In this document: piece after piece, positions 1-9,563 of the stretch
How positions within the stretch are numbered: the stretch's first letter is position 1
How the letters are laid out: each line of letters starts with the position of its first letter
From: Tetraselmis striata
Taxonomy: Eukaryota; Chlorophyta; Chlorodendrophyceae; Chlorodendrales; Chlorodendraceae
Length of the DNA: 64,000 bases
Assembly (NCBI GenBank): GCA_006384855.1
Contig: VCJN01001758.1
Coordinates: 248,001 to 312,000 of the forward strand
Reading direction: 5' to 3'
Position numbers and translations under genes: made by a program
The notes under the pieces: model-generated
Database searches by the model: none
What the model saw: the letters and a program-made list of their open reading frames with translations, nothing else
What the model was told of the DNA's origin: nothing

Positions 1-1622
1 ACGCCGCCGAACCCGGCCTAGCGGAGGCCGACGCCGCATACCACAGTTTGAGGAGGCAGAGGTCGTCGACCTAGGAATGTCGACGACCTCTATAAATCTG
101 GCTCCGTATCGGCAGCAGTGCGGCTTGTAGTCGCGCCCCATCGCCGATCCGCCCATCAGTCCCATGTGCGGCGGTTCCTACGGGCGTGCGTGATTCATCC
201 TACACGATCGTGAGTCGCCATGTTGTCACATGTCACGCGTCTTGGCGGCGCGTTGGTTGGTGTTCCATCGTCGCCCCACCAGATGATGCGAGGACGGAGA
301 GCTACTTAGGGGCTAGGGGCGGGCCGCCGGGCCGCCGGCCGTCTACACCACGTTCCGCAATTTGCCACACCCCGATTTGCATCTTTTTTTGCGGCGGCGA
401 CCAGCACACTTTGTTTATTTGTGACAATTTGCCAGTGCGCTCGGGATTGCACCCTGTCTTGCAAAGCCGGATCTGACCCTGTTTTGCTAGTTAAGTCAAA
501 ATTGTACCCTGTTTTGCAATCCTCCCTAATATTGTTAAAATCGATCCTTATATTTATTTAAATGGGCTGGACCGATATCTTGCCTTGGAGTCGCTATGTA
601 TGGCAGCCCGTCCCTCTCTGTCCGAGAGAAGAACGGCCAGAGCAGGGCAGCGGGCATGCCGCGCACTCGGGGAGCGCATTGGCATGCTGCCAGAGCGCAG
701 CAAGGTCATCGGGTATCGCCTTGTACACTCGGGACAGGAGACGGATATGCCGTCGCGGCCGAAATGCAAGCTCCGCGTCCCGCTACGGTACGCTTCGAGT
801 ACAGTGTCGGCCGCGACGTCGCGCCTGCGTTTGCGCGCGACGACGCCCCCGCTCCCGCCGGAGCTGCGCCGCTGCCGTCGCTGCTGTAATCTGTACCGTT
901 ACCAAAGGTGGAGCAAGTGCTGTAAGACTGGGACCGCCGCTTAGCTGTGCCCTGGCAGTGCCCCGCGCGTCGGTCGCGCCGAGGGCGGGGACGAGCGGTG
1001 CGTTTGCTTGACCTCACGAGCACCGCTGATGGAGCGGACTCGTACCAGGTAGCCGAGATGTGTGTTGCGTCCCCCACGCGCTCGGCGCGGCTCGGCGGCA
1101 ACAAGCTGCTAGGGCAAAGCAGTGCGTCCCCTCGAATAGGGCGGTAAATATACGAAAAATATACGCATTTATAACAGTAAAGTCACGATAATTTCGGGCA
1201 AGGAATGTACCGAGTTGCTCAGCTGATGATCAGATGGAAGCACAGCACTATAGGCTCGATCGACGTACGGTGCTACAGCATCTCTGACAGCAGTGTAACC
1301 TACCCCCTCATCTGACAGTATCGTGCCAAAGACTGCTGCTACCGGTATATATATGCTTCATATCGCGTCCGACCGCCTCGTGATCCGCACCCTGTTTGGC
1401 GCGACCGTCGCGAAGTCGACAGAGTCGCTTATTCAGGTAGCCGCTGCTATAGCTACTAGTTACTACTACTCCCCTCTATCCGGTCCACCGTATATTGGAC
1501 CTACCAAGCTGTGGCGTCTGCGATAGCCCCAACGCCACGTCCTGCGGCTGAAGCGAAACATTCATCAAGCCAACCACAAGTTCCGAGACGGAGTTTGTCT
1601 CGTTTTCAATATTTTCAGCTTA
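1..1622. other. Unassigned region upstream of the questin-oxidase-like gene
   Basis: No reading frame here shows a recognisable domain, and open frames on both strands look like GC-driven noise. Visible structure: a perfect hairpin and TATA-like word at 58-97, and three degenerate copies of a CCCTGTTTTGC-like word between about 450 and 520. The last few hundred bases are lower in GC and probably hold the promoter and 5' leader of the gene starting at 1623. Confidence 0.5.
58..97. promoter_or_regulatory. Perfect 13-bp hairpin abutting a TATA-like box
   Basis: Bases 58-70 (AGAGGTCGTCGAC) are exactly repeated in inverted orientation at 79-91, with an 8-base loop. The right arm runs directly into TATAAAT (91-97). 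A core promoter with an upstream palindromic protein-binding site is one reading. No convincing coding frame starts just downstream, so the assignment is inference. Confidence 0.35.
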
Positions 1623-3070
1623 ATGGCAATAGTAAGTACGCCACCGACAGAGGGTGCTCGGAGGGCGGAGGTGCAGCCGCTGTACAGCGACCGAACGTAT
1701 GACATCGAGTTCCGAGGTTACCTGAGCAACCATTCAAAGCATGGCGTGGTGGCTCTGTCTGGACTGGGCGCGCCCATGACACGAGTGCGCGAGTGGTGGG
1801 ACGACCACACATCCATGACTGAATATGGATGGTGCCTCGAGCCTGCGGTTCCGGCACGCAAGGTGGGGGTTCATCTGTTCTGCGTGTATCTTGTGCAACC
1901 CTTGCTTTTGTATTCGACAAAGACTGGTGCAGTGGTCTTCAATTCCGATATAAGGACCCGCTGATAATGGTGCCGATGATATAACATCATCAGCTACTGT
2001 TCAAGTGGGGGAAACCATGACGATAGTGCGGGATCCTGTGACAGGTGTACGAGGGCGACAAAGCCTGGCAGCAGGACATGGGGAAGAAAGTCGATTACGG
2101 TGCCCTCTGCGACTTCTTTGAGAAGCGAGTTGATCAGTTGGGGAGCAGTGGAGCAGTGCAGTGCTATGCTCCCACGTTGGTGCCCGGACTGCTGGGAGCG
2201 CTGGCACATGCTATCATACACCTGGGCTGGGCCCTTGATGCCGGAAACGACTGGTTTCTGGTCGAGGGCCTGGCGTATTGCGCATATGCGTACATCGACA
2301 TCCATCCTGAGCGCTTCATCGCCGGGGTGCACTCAGAAGCCACTCCATTGCAGTCGACCCTGCGCATCGCAGACCTCTGGTCGCAGAGTCAACTTTCCGA
2401 TTGGGTGACAACGGTGAAGGCCATGGACAAGTACAATGAGGAAAGTGGCTTCCACTCGGAGCTAATCCCGGCTGGCTTCCAGTGGCATGTGGCGAAGGTA
2501 GCGGAGGAGGGGCACCCAGTGTTCTACGAGCTTCCCAGTTGGCTGGATGACATGGACGTGCCCACCATGCTGGAGCACCTGTACAAGGCCGTCACCTCGA
2601 TGTACCTCGGGGATGCCGGGCATGCGGCAGACCCCTCGTCTGCTACCGCAAACAGTGGCAACTTTTTGCTGCTTCACTTGATCACATCGCTGTGGGGACT
2701 GGAGCAGGTGGTGTCTCACCTCACTGACGAGCCATCGCAGCGCCAGGCATTCAAGTGTTACTGGGTGGCTGTGCAAGTGCTGAGCTTCACTTCCGCGCGG
2801 GGCTACCCCTCGCGCGCCGTGATGGAACAGACCGCCTCCAGGCTCCAAGATGCCCATGATGGCACCTCCAGTGAGGTCCGTGCCGGGCAGCCGTGGGACG
2901 AGATTGTGCCGCGTGCAATCGCGGAGGTTGAGGAGCACAACACCAAGTTGGCGTACGTGTGCCGGCAGCTGTGGCAACGGTACCGCTCCTGGTCGGGGTT
3001 CAGAGTCGCTGCTTCTACATTCACAACCACGCCAAACATCGGTCCAGGGAAGGAAGCCTTCAAGGCGTAG
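1623..3070 (+). CDS. Questin oxidase-like (DUF4243) protein, two exons
   Basis: Exon 1 is 1623-1862 and exon 2 is 2045-3070 (stop TAG). The intron begins GT after AAG and ends ACAG, and phase 0 is kept on both sides. The predicted protein is 421 aa. Residues 24-75 carry the family N-terminal pattern (FRGYLSNHSKHGVVAL, GLGAP, WWDDH, TEYG, LEPA). The HLGWALDAGNDWFLVEGLAY block encoded near 2218-2277 matches the conserved His-containing core of the DUF4243/questin oxidase family. Fungal members do a Baeyer-Villiger-type ring cleavage in polyketide metabolism. Plant and algal members are mostly uncharacterised, so the substrate is unknown. Length is close to the family norm. The ATG at 1623 is the first one giving the conserved N-terminus. 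Codon use is less GC-biased than in the large genes of this window. Confidence 0.88.
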
Positions 3071-4009
3071 ATGTGTAGGCTCGTCACAGACTCCGAAGTC
3101 TAGAGTCGTGTTGTCAGCAGTTGCAGAACAGCATGCGGCAGTGATGGAGAGACCTGTGCTTTATTTGGAATCAATGCCAATTGCCCAACCCTGATTACTG
3201 TGGCAAGCAATGTGTGGGTCTGCTAGGGAAATACATACAGCATATTCATGTACCGTACAAGTAAGTGCAGTTTGCCGAGGCCAAAAAACGAACTGTTTCG
3301 CACATTTGCGTCGGAATAATCGTGCTGTCTTCTAACCTATTTCTCCGCATTACTAGTTTTTTCTTTGCGGAGGGGTAGACCATATGCCCGCAGACCGTTT
3401 GTGTTTGTTCGGTACTCATTATCTGGACCTTTAGTAAGGGCACCAGTACTTACCCAAGTGGGGACCTGGGATGCTGGTGGGAGCCGGTGATACGCCCATC
3501 CATCTTGAGCTATATGTAAGGTTCACTGTCTCCCACGTGAATCTACAAGCCATGCTCTTTGAGGAGTCGTCCCATAGCGAGGTTACCGCCAATGCCCATA
3601 AGGGGGCTACGCGTAATATACACCGCTGGAACTGCGGAGGGGCCCGTGTCACCCTGCTGCAAATCGAGCCTAGCTTCATGTATGATACCATATGTGGCAG
3701 GGTACACGCACTTATTACCTGTGGTGTTCAATGACTGACGCCATAACAGGTGTTTCCACCACACCTGATGGAACCGGCTTGGAGCAAGTATTGTGATGTC
3801 ATCAAGCGACTCGCATGCCGAGCATTGGATCCGCCAACGACCAAGTAAGGTTATAGTATAAACCGGGCATACCATAGTTGTGTATGGCACTCTGTCACAG
3901 CTCAAGTGAAGGTATAGTATGTTGCGGGAGCGGGCATGGGCGTAATTGTGTGGCTTGACACATAAATGGTCAGGGAATATGCATTTCAAATGTGCCGCAA
4001 TCAGGGAAC
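3071..4009. other. Intergenic region between two convergent genes
   Basis: It holds the 3' ends of the questin-oxidase-like gene (+) and the bL9 gene (-). An 87-codon open frame on the plus strand (3471-3734) has no recognisable domain and no codon bias like its neighbours, so it is left unannotated. I see no repeats or RNA genes. Confidence 0.5.
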
Positions 4010-4609
4010 CTACATGCCGCTAGTGTCCTTCTGCACCACGACCTTGAACCTGCCGGAAACCTTGGGGTGCAGCTTGATCTCCGCGTCATACGTGCCCAGC
4101 GACTTAATCTCCGGCAGAGTCACGTCCTTCTTGTTCAGCTCGCGCCCAGTCTGCTGCGCGATGGCGTCCACAATCTCCTGCGTGGTCACGCTACCGAAGA
4201 TCTGGCCCTCATCGCCAACCTTCTTCTTGATAATGAACTTGCCAATGGTGGCAAGGGCGGTGGCCATCGCCTCCGCCTTGGCCTGCTCCTGGCGCTTCGC
4301 CGCCTCCTCCTTGGCGATTTTGTCCGCGATGACACCCAGCACGTCGGCAGTGGCAATCTCTGCCTTGCCCTGCGGCGCCAAGAAGTTCCTGTAGAATCCG
4401 GTGGAGACAGAGACCAGCTCGCCCTTTGAGCCCACCCCCTGAATCTGCTCGGTCAGTACCACCTGCGTGGTCTTCTTCACAGCCCGCTGAGCCACGACGC
4501 GCAGCGGCGCGCGTGCCATCGCCGCCGGCCGCGCGGCGACACGAGAGCTCGTCGCAGGCGCGCTCGCGCGGAGGCCCTCAAAGGTGCGGAGAGTCATGTT
4601 GGACGCCAT
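4010..4609 (-). CDS. Plastid ribosomal protein bL9, nuclear-encoded
   Basis: A 199-aa intronless frame. The start is set at the ATG ending at 4609, because the protein then begins with a leader of about 40 residues rich in Ala, Arg and Ser and poor in acidic residues, typical of a chloroplast transit peptide. The mature part starts near VVLTEQIQGVGSKGELV and has the bL9 N-terminal signature (GFYRNFLAPQGKA), a long charged connecting helix (IAKEEAAKRQEQAKAEAMA) and the C-terminal RNA-binding domain containing GKFIIKKKVGDEGQIFGSVT. bL9 binds 23S rRNA near the L1 stalk of the 50S subunit. Bacterial-type sequence plus leader argues for plastid rather than mitochondrial targeting, but this was not tested. 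The frame is open further upstream, but the extra residues look non-coding. Confidence 0.95.
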   Translation of the reverse strand: MASNMTLRTFEGLRASAPATSSRVAARPAAMARAPLRVVAQRAVKKTTQVVLTEQIQGVGSKGELVSVSTGFYRNFLAPQGKAEIATADVLGVIADKIAKEEAAKRQEQAKAEAMATALATIGKFIIKKKVGDEGQIFGSVTTQEIVDAIAQQTGRELNKKDVTLPEIKSLGTYDAEIKLHPKVSGRFKVVVQKDTSGM

Positions 4610-5035
4610 CGCGGGTAGTGGCTGGACAGGGGGCTGACGAGGGACTGAGACCTGCTTGTTGGTGGTGTGTCTCCTGCGCATTTGGAGGGGGTGTGGGCGC
4701 ATTGCGTCCGCCGCCGCCGCCGCTGCGCACAGACAGAACGGCTCGCCCACCCCGAGATGATGAGGCGAGAGCTGCTGGCATCGTCCATGTACATCTTTGC
4801 TGAAAATTCCCGGAAGACTCACGCCGTGGCGCTTATGTGAGCGTTGGATCTGCAGTTTCGATAGGGTACGTCGATGCCAAACCGTTCGATATGCCATACG
4901 GTTCGATTTCAACCCGACCTCGTCGTACGAAACCCGTACCTCGTACTGTATTGCATCTCGGAAGTACCGAGGTCGCGCGCGCGTTGCGCACGCAACGCGG
5001 AAAAAGCTACATCTACTGCTGAAAGCGTGTAAGGG
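4610..5035. other. Leader/promoter region of the bL9 gene
   Basis: Sequence upstream (minus-strand sense) of the bL9 start, running up to the tail of the first SINE. No frame with a domain is visible. CCG/GCC triplet runs occur at about 4700-4720. Confidence 0.4.
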
Positions 5036-5277
5036 TAAAAGTTCGCCCCGGGACATCGGCCGAAGCCGCCCCAGCACTTGACCTCGTGCGCCAACTGCAG
5101 TCGTAGGTCTGGCATAGCCCAAAGACCATTGCCTCATTCGAACCCCGAAGGGCTAATGCATCAACCTGGTAAACCCGGGACACGCCGGGCCGATATTGCC
5201 GAAATACATCAGCCAGGAATCGAACCCGGGTCTCTCGCATACGAGACGACCGCTCTACCGAGCGGACGCGGGATGTA
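5036..5277 (-). mobile_element. tRNA-derived SINE, copy 1
   Basis: Read on the minus strand, a tRNA-like head (box A region GCTCGGTAGAGCGG, box B GGGTTCGATTCC, anticodon-loop word CTCGTAT with CGT at the anticodon position) is followed by a body of about 170 bp. The body contains the words ATTTCGGCAATATCG, GCATTAGCCCTTCGGG and GGCTTCGGCCGATGTC. The same head and body recur at 17041-17290 and 48847-49104, so this is a family. The head most resembles tRNA-Thr(CGU). The 3' end is a short pyrimidine-rich tail. SINEs are copied by a partner LINE machinery, and none is visible here. Confidence 0.85.
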
Positions 5278-5307
5278 CCTTGTAAGGGTATAGGTAAGGG
5301 TAAGGCA

Positions 5308-8210
5308 GAAGTTACGTTCGGCAAACGAAAGGGGCGCGGGGCGCGCGCCCATCGGAGGAATGTAGGAGATCTCCGACCATTCAGGCCGTTTCGCTGGAGG
5401 AAGTCGCGCCGGTATTATTCGCGCCAAGTTACGATCGTTAAATAACGATTTGGGCGGGCAGCGCGCGCGTGTCAGCCGAATTCGAACGGGCGCGCGGGGC
5501 GCGGGATGGCGGGACGTGGGCGGCGGCGGCTCTCGGGCAACCTCCATTGGTGCCTCGATCGACACGCACGGGTCAGCGAGCCTGCGTCCACTCCCGCTCT
5601 GCTCCAACCACGCCCCGCCGCGGCGTATAGCACGACATGTTCGCCCACGCCGCCGACTCAAATGCGGAATCGGACGAGATGGGGGTTTTGGGTCCGGTCA
5701 CGATAGCGCAAATAGTCGCATAAGAGGAGGATGTTGCCAATTATCTTTCTCGGCGCCTCTGCATGTTCGCCCACTCCGGCGCGCCAATATGCTTGGCAAA
5801 GAGGGGTACCCTACGCTAGCTTGGAATATGAATGTGGGTCACCATAATTAAGCCCCCCCCCCCCCCCCCTCCGCCCCAAATTATCGCAACTCTTGATGGT
5901 TCAAGCGCCTCAGCCGTCCTTGTATCTCCCTCAAATGCTGTGATGTTATGTATCTCTGCTTTGCAGGTGGATCTTTTCTGTCCACGGTCCCTTTGAATAC
6001 TGACAAAACCATAGTGAGAGATGACCCGTTCATAAGTGAGATGCGTGCTGGCAGATTGATTCTTTCCGCTTGCTATGTTGGTTCCCTCATGCCGAGGGAA
6101 TGTTGAGGATGCCGGCTTGCAGACGTATAGGTCTGATGGCGGCCTGCGCGAACATAAGGGTGCACATGCCATCAATGCCGGGAGCTACCACATCAGATGG
6201 AGAGTTAAGTCAGCGGGGGTTGCTGGCGCTCTCAGTAGCGAAAGTGTGCGAAAGGACTCGGAATGTGTATTTGGGATCAAGAAAAGGTGGTGTTTTGTGA
6301 AGGTGTGATATAATGACAGGCTACGCGCGCGGCTGGCAGCGCCGTGATATGACACTTGTATGTGTGTCTGTGTGATGCGTCGGTGATGGCAGCCTGTATG
6401 CATATATACATATGCCGCTCGCGCTGGGCTGTGCGCCGAATGATAATATGTAAATGTGTGCGTATTATAATCCTACGATGGCCTCAACACTATAAGGGAG
6501 CGTTATGATGACTGGGAGCCGCTGGAGATGGACGCCATGGGGGGGGGCAGCATCTGCAACGATGGAAATGATCAAGGAGCCAATGCAGATGGACGCCAAC
6601 CTGGAGGTTGGGACATAACTCAGTATAGTAGGTCGACATCCAGCATCAGCAGAGGAGGTAGAGCTTGATGACGACCACACCAATACGCAGGAGGCCATAG
6701 TGAGCATATCAGCTACATGATCAGAAAGATGATGTTGTGCAAGCTGAAGCATGCAAGCTAAAGCTGAAGCATGTGCAGATTAGTGTGTGACAGGCCTGTG
6801 AATGGCTGCCCAAGGCCATGGCATGATACTCTGTGAAAAGTGTCTACATATATTTAGGGTAGGGATGCTGTAATGGATGGTGCCTCTTGTGACATTCTTT
6901 CCTACTTAGCGGGGGGGGGGGAGGGGGGCTATGCTGACTAATCCATGAACAAAGTTGGCAGCAGCCTTGTCTTACAGCATCTGCCCTACAGTGGCAGGGT
7001 TGTAGTCAGAGGGAGCATGAAAGCTATCATCCACAGGGGCCGGGTTGGCTCATGGGGGGCGGGAGGAGCCTCATCCTCTTCTTCCAAATTCTTCATGAGG
7101 ATCTGCATAGCCTTGTCCCTCTGCTGCGTATTGCCATGCTTCAGCAAGAGTTGTGCAGTCATATCTTGTTGTTGTTGGAAAGTGCGGAGGCATTCGAGTT
7201 GGATGCCTTCCTCTTGTCCCCGAAATGCGGTGCCATGAGGTGGTGACCGGCCTCAATCCTCTCCCCCTCACGACGAGCCCTCTTCTCAAGCTCGCGTTGA
7301 GTGGCGCGGCCTGTGGCTGGACCTGCGCCGGGAGGGCGGGGGGGGGGGGGGGTTGTACCGCTGAGGCGGAACCCGCCAATGTTCTTGCCGTAGGGCAGAT
7401 GGCCGAATAGACAAAAGTACTCACGGGCGGGCTCGGTCCAAGCTGTAGGGATCGGCTTGCCCCGCACTCGGGCCATGGCCATCACCGATGCCGTCTTCAC
7501 ACGCAGCCTCAGCTTCGGGGGAGACAAGGACTGGTGAGGCGTCGGTGATGGCGACGTCAGCGTCGGTCTCGCGCTTGTCTCACGTCGTCGTCGTCCCAGA
7601 AGGCATCTTCAGCAGCAGCACGGGCAGCATCGCGCGCGGCGACTGCAGGGGGCGACTCGACCATCCGCGCACAAGCCTTGTCGACCAGGTCAACGAAGGA
7701 GGAAGGAGCAGTTGCGTGGTCGGTGGTGTGTGGTGCTGGCATACTGGGAGCTGCGTGACGCCTCGTTGACCTGACTGCGCGCAGTCAGCAGGCGTGTCAG
7801 GACCTTGACCGGGGGGGGGGGGGGGGGGGGGGGTCGCAAGCCGGTGCGTCGCCTGCACCGCGAAAGGCGGGCGTGTTGGCGCACTTCGGGACGTACGGCG
7901 GTGGTACGGAAGCTGCGAGGGGTGGGGGGGAGGGGGGGCGGGGAGATGCGCGATGGCGCCTGATGGGCTCACCTGATGTCTTTCGTCGGAGGAAATGGCT
8001 TTCGTCGGAGATCTCCGACGAAACGGCTGACGGCTGGAGGAAATGACTCCTCCGACCATTCTCCGACGAAGTTACAGGGCGCGAGACCGCTTCGTCTGAC
8101 GATCGTAACTTGGGCGGTCGCGCGTCCCATTTCCTACAGCCGGGTTATCCGGGCGTGTCCGGTACGATTCTATGACCCCGGACGTTTCGTTTGACGATCG
8201 TAACTTGTGC
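5308..8210. mobile_element. Possible old TIR DNA transposon (weak)
   Basis: The left end near 5308 reads AAGTTACGTTCGGCAAACGAA. The reverse complement of the right end near 8190-8210 reads AAGTTACGATCGTCAAACGAA. Further copies of AAGTTACGATCGT and of AGATCTCCGAC lie subterminally at both ends (about 5370 and 5430 on the left, 8010 and 8100 on the right). The interior holds a Myb/SANT-accessory-like coding remnant (6986-7742). No clear target duplication was found, so the ends and the superfamily (PIF/Harbinger would be the guess) are uncertain. Confidence 0.35.
6986..7742 (-). pseudogene. Coding-like remnant, possible transposon accessory (Myb/SANT-type) protein
   Basis: On the minus strand three separate stretches look coding. 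The first is an Asp/Ala-rich stretch with SFVDLVDKACARMVESPP followed by a GTGAGA donor-like site. The second is a Lys/Arg-rich stretch (RELEKRARREGERIEAGHH). The third is a Gln-rich C-terminus (LLLKHGNTQQRDKAMQILMK) ending at a stop near 6986. They lie in different frames with C-runs between them, so they may be exons or decayed fragments. The charged and Gln-rich C-terminal part resembles regions following Myb/SANT domains in transposon accessory proteins. This is impression only; I do not recognise a specific family. Confidence 0.25.
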
Positions 8211-8279
8211 CTAAGGGTACTCGTACAAGTACTGTACTCGGTACGCGTACCGTGCGTATGTGTCCTTATCTACTGGTAG

Positions 8280-8393
8280 TGATATACAGGTAGGCAGGTA
8301 GCTGTTTTCTGTTTTGCCGTTTTCTTTTTGCCGTTTTGCCGATATACAGGTAGTGTGGTCACTGTTTTCTGTTTTGCCGTTTTCTTTTTTCCG
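8280..8393. repeat. Imperfect tandem duplication (~60 bp x2)
   Basis: The segment starting GATATACAGGTAG and ending TTTTGCCGTTTTCTTTTT occurs twice in a row with small differences. It lies just outside the right end of the putative element at 5308-8210. No coding content. Confidence 0.6.
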
Positions 8394-8451
8394 TCCCCGG
8401 GACAGGACACACGCTGCTGTCGTCCGCCTGCTGATGTAACAGGTTTGGTTA

Positions 8452-8519
8452 GGCCGGGAGGACATCATGCGGACACTCTACACGGGGTAGAATAATGTCC
8501 GCCCGATGTCCTCCCGGCC
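8452..8519. repeat. Long near-perfect hairpin (68 bp)
   Basis: The outer arm GGCCGGGAGGACATC (8452-8466) is exactly inverted at 8505-8519. Inside it GCGGACA pairs with TGTCCGC, and CTCTAC pairs imperfectly with GTAGAA, leaving a small ACGGGG loop. The stem is close to 30 bp. It could be a foldback element or the precursor of a small RNA. Nothing in the flanks decides between these. Confidence 0.6.
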
Positions 8520-9563
8520 GGGCGGCGGCTCCGCGGCGCGCGCGGGCGTCCGCCGTCGTACTGGTAGCGAGCGAGCGGCTAGCGCGCGATGATGACTAAT
8601 CCCCAATACCAGTAGTTGTTGCCAGGTCTTTGGCACACGCGATGGGCACACGTCCCCCGCCCCTCGGCTAAGTCCACTCGATCGGGACAGGCAGGCAGGC
8701 GGCGCTCCTCGGTGTAGGTGCCCCTGTTCACACGGTGAGCCACAATACGAGAGCTCACAGTGCTTCCATCCCTTGCTGTGCGCTGGTAGCAGGTGCGGCC
8801 GGGCGGGCAGCTCACTGCCGTCATCTACGACAGAACCTAACTAGGCCACACGCTCGGAGATGAATAAATAATATCAAAATCCTTACAATCACCGGCTGCG
8901 GCGGTCGAGTTACGCGTCGCACCACTGAGCTATGCTCTCTTCTCATGCATAAACCCCCCCCTTCCCCCGCCCTCCAGCCCCCTCTCCACCCCGCGCCGCC
9001 CTGGAAACATTCAGAGGCGCCCGTACACGACAGATTCCACCACCAGCTCGTCACGCGCTCTGTGTCGGCGGAGTCAGTTTACGGCGAGCTGGGCCCGGCG
9101 CAGCAGTGGGCGCGGTGCTACTGCAGTATGGGAGCATGTGATAGCGCGGGCAGTGTGGGCGATAGGTCATTCGCCATACTCGGAGCGAGCATCCCTCCAT
9201 AACAGCAACGATGGCCATTGATTGGCACCTACGCACGCAAACCTACTGGGGCGCCCGCCACCAAAGGCTGAGGCTACCTTGGACTTCCTAAGGGCGACCC
9301 TGCCTAAGACGACCCAAGAAAAACACTACCTAAGGCTGTTGTCCGCGAGACCTCAGCTTCCCAACCCTGACAGCGGCGGTTACCGGTGGGCGCACTCAGC
9401 ATGAAGACAACCCGCAGGTACTCCTGCCGGTAAACTCCCCCCTGCTGACCGCGATGCCCTCTGGGCTGACCGCAGGTGGCCATCCCCGGCGAGCCAGGCA
9501 AGGCGTACTCCGAGCCCCGTGCGAACCCTCGCCCTCTCTTCCCGCAGCGGCATACATGCTGCG
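8520..9563. other. Region upstream of the Tudor-repeat gene
   Basis: No recognisable coding exon. On the minus strand near 8945-8880 there is a box-A-like word (TAGCTCAGTGGT) without a matching box B, so it is at best a tRNA relic. A pyrimidine-rich tract ending CCCGCAG at about 9540-9546 is a good splice acceptor just before the chosen start at 9564. This suggests a 5' UTR intron or an unseen upstream exon. Confidence 0.4.

Noticed and set aside
3471-3734. 87-codon gene
   Set aside because: No domain, codon use unlike nearby genes, and no regulatory context.
5213-5277. Functional tRNA gene
   Set aside because: Acceptor stem does not pair and the sequence continues into a body shared with two other loci; it is a SINE head.
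8880-8945. tRNA gene on the minus strand
   Set aside because: A box-A-like TAGCTCAGTGGT is present but there is no T-arm or box B and no cloverleaf.
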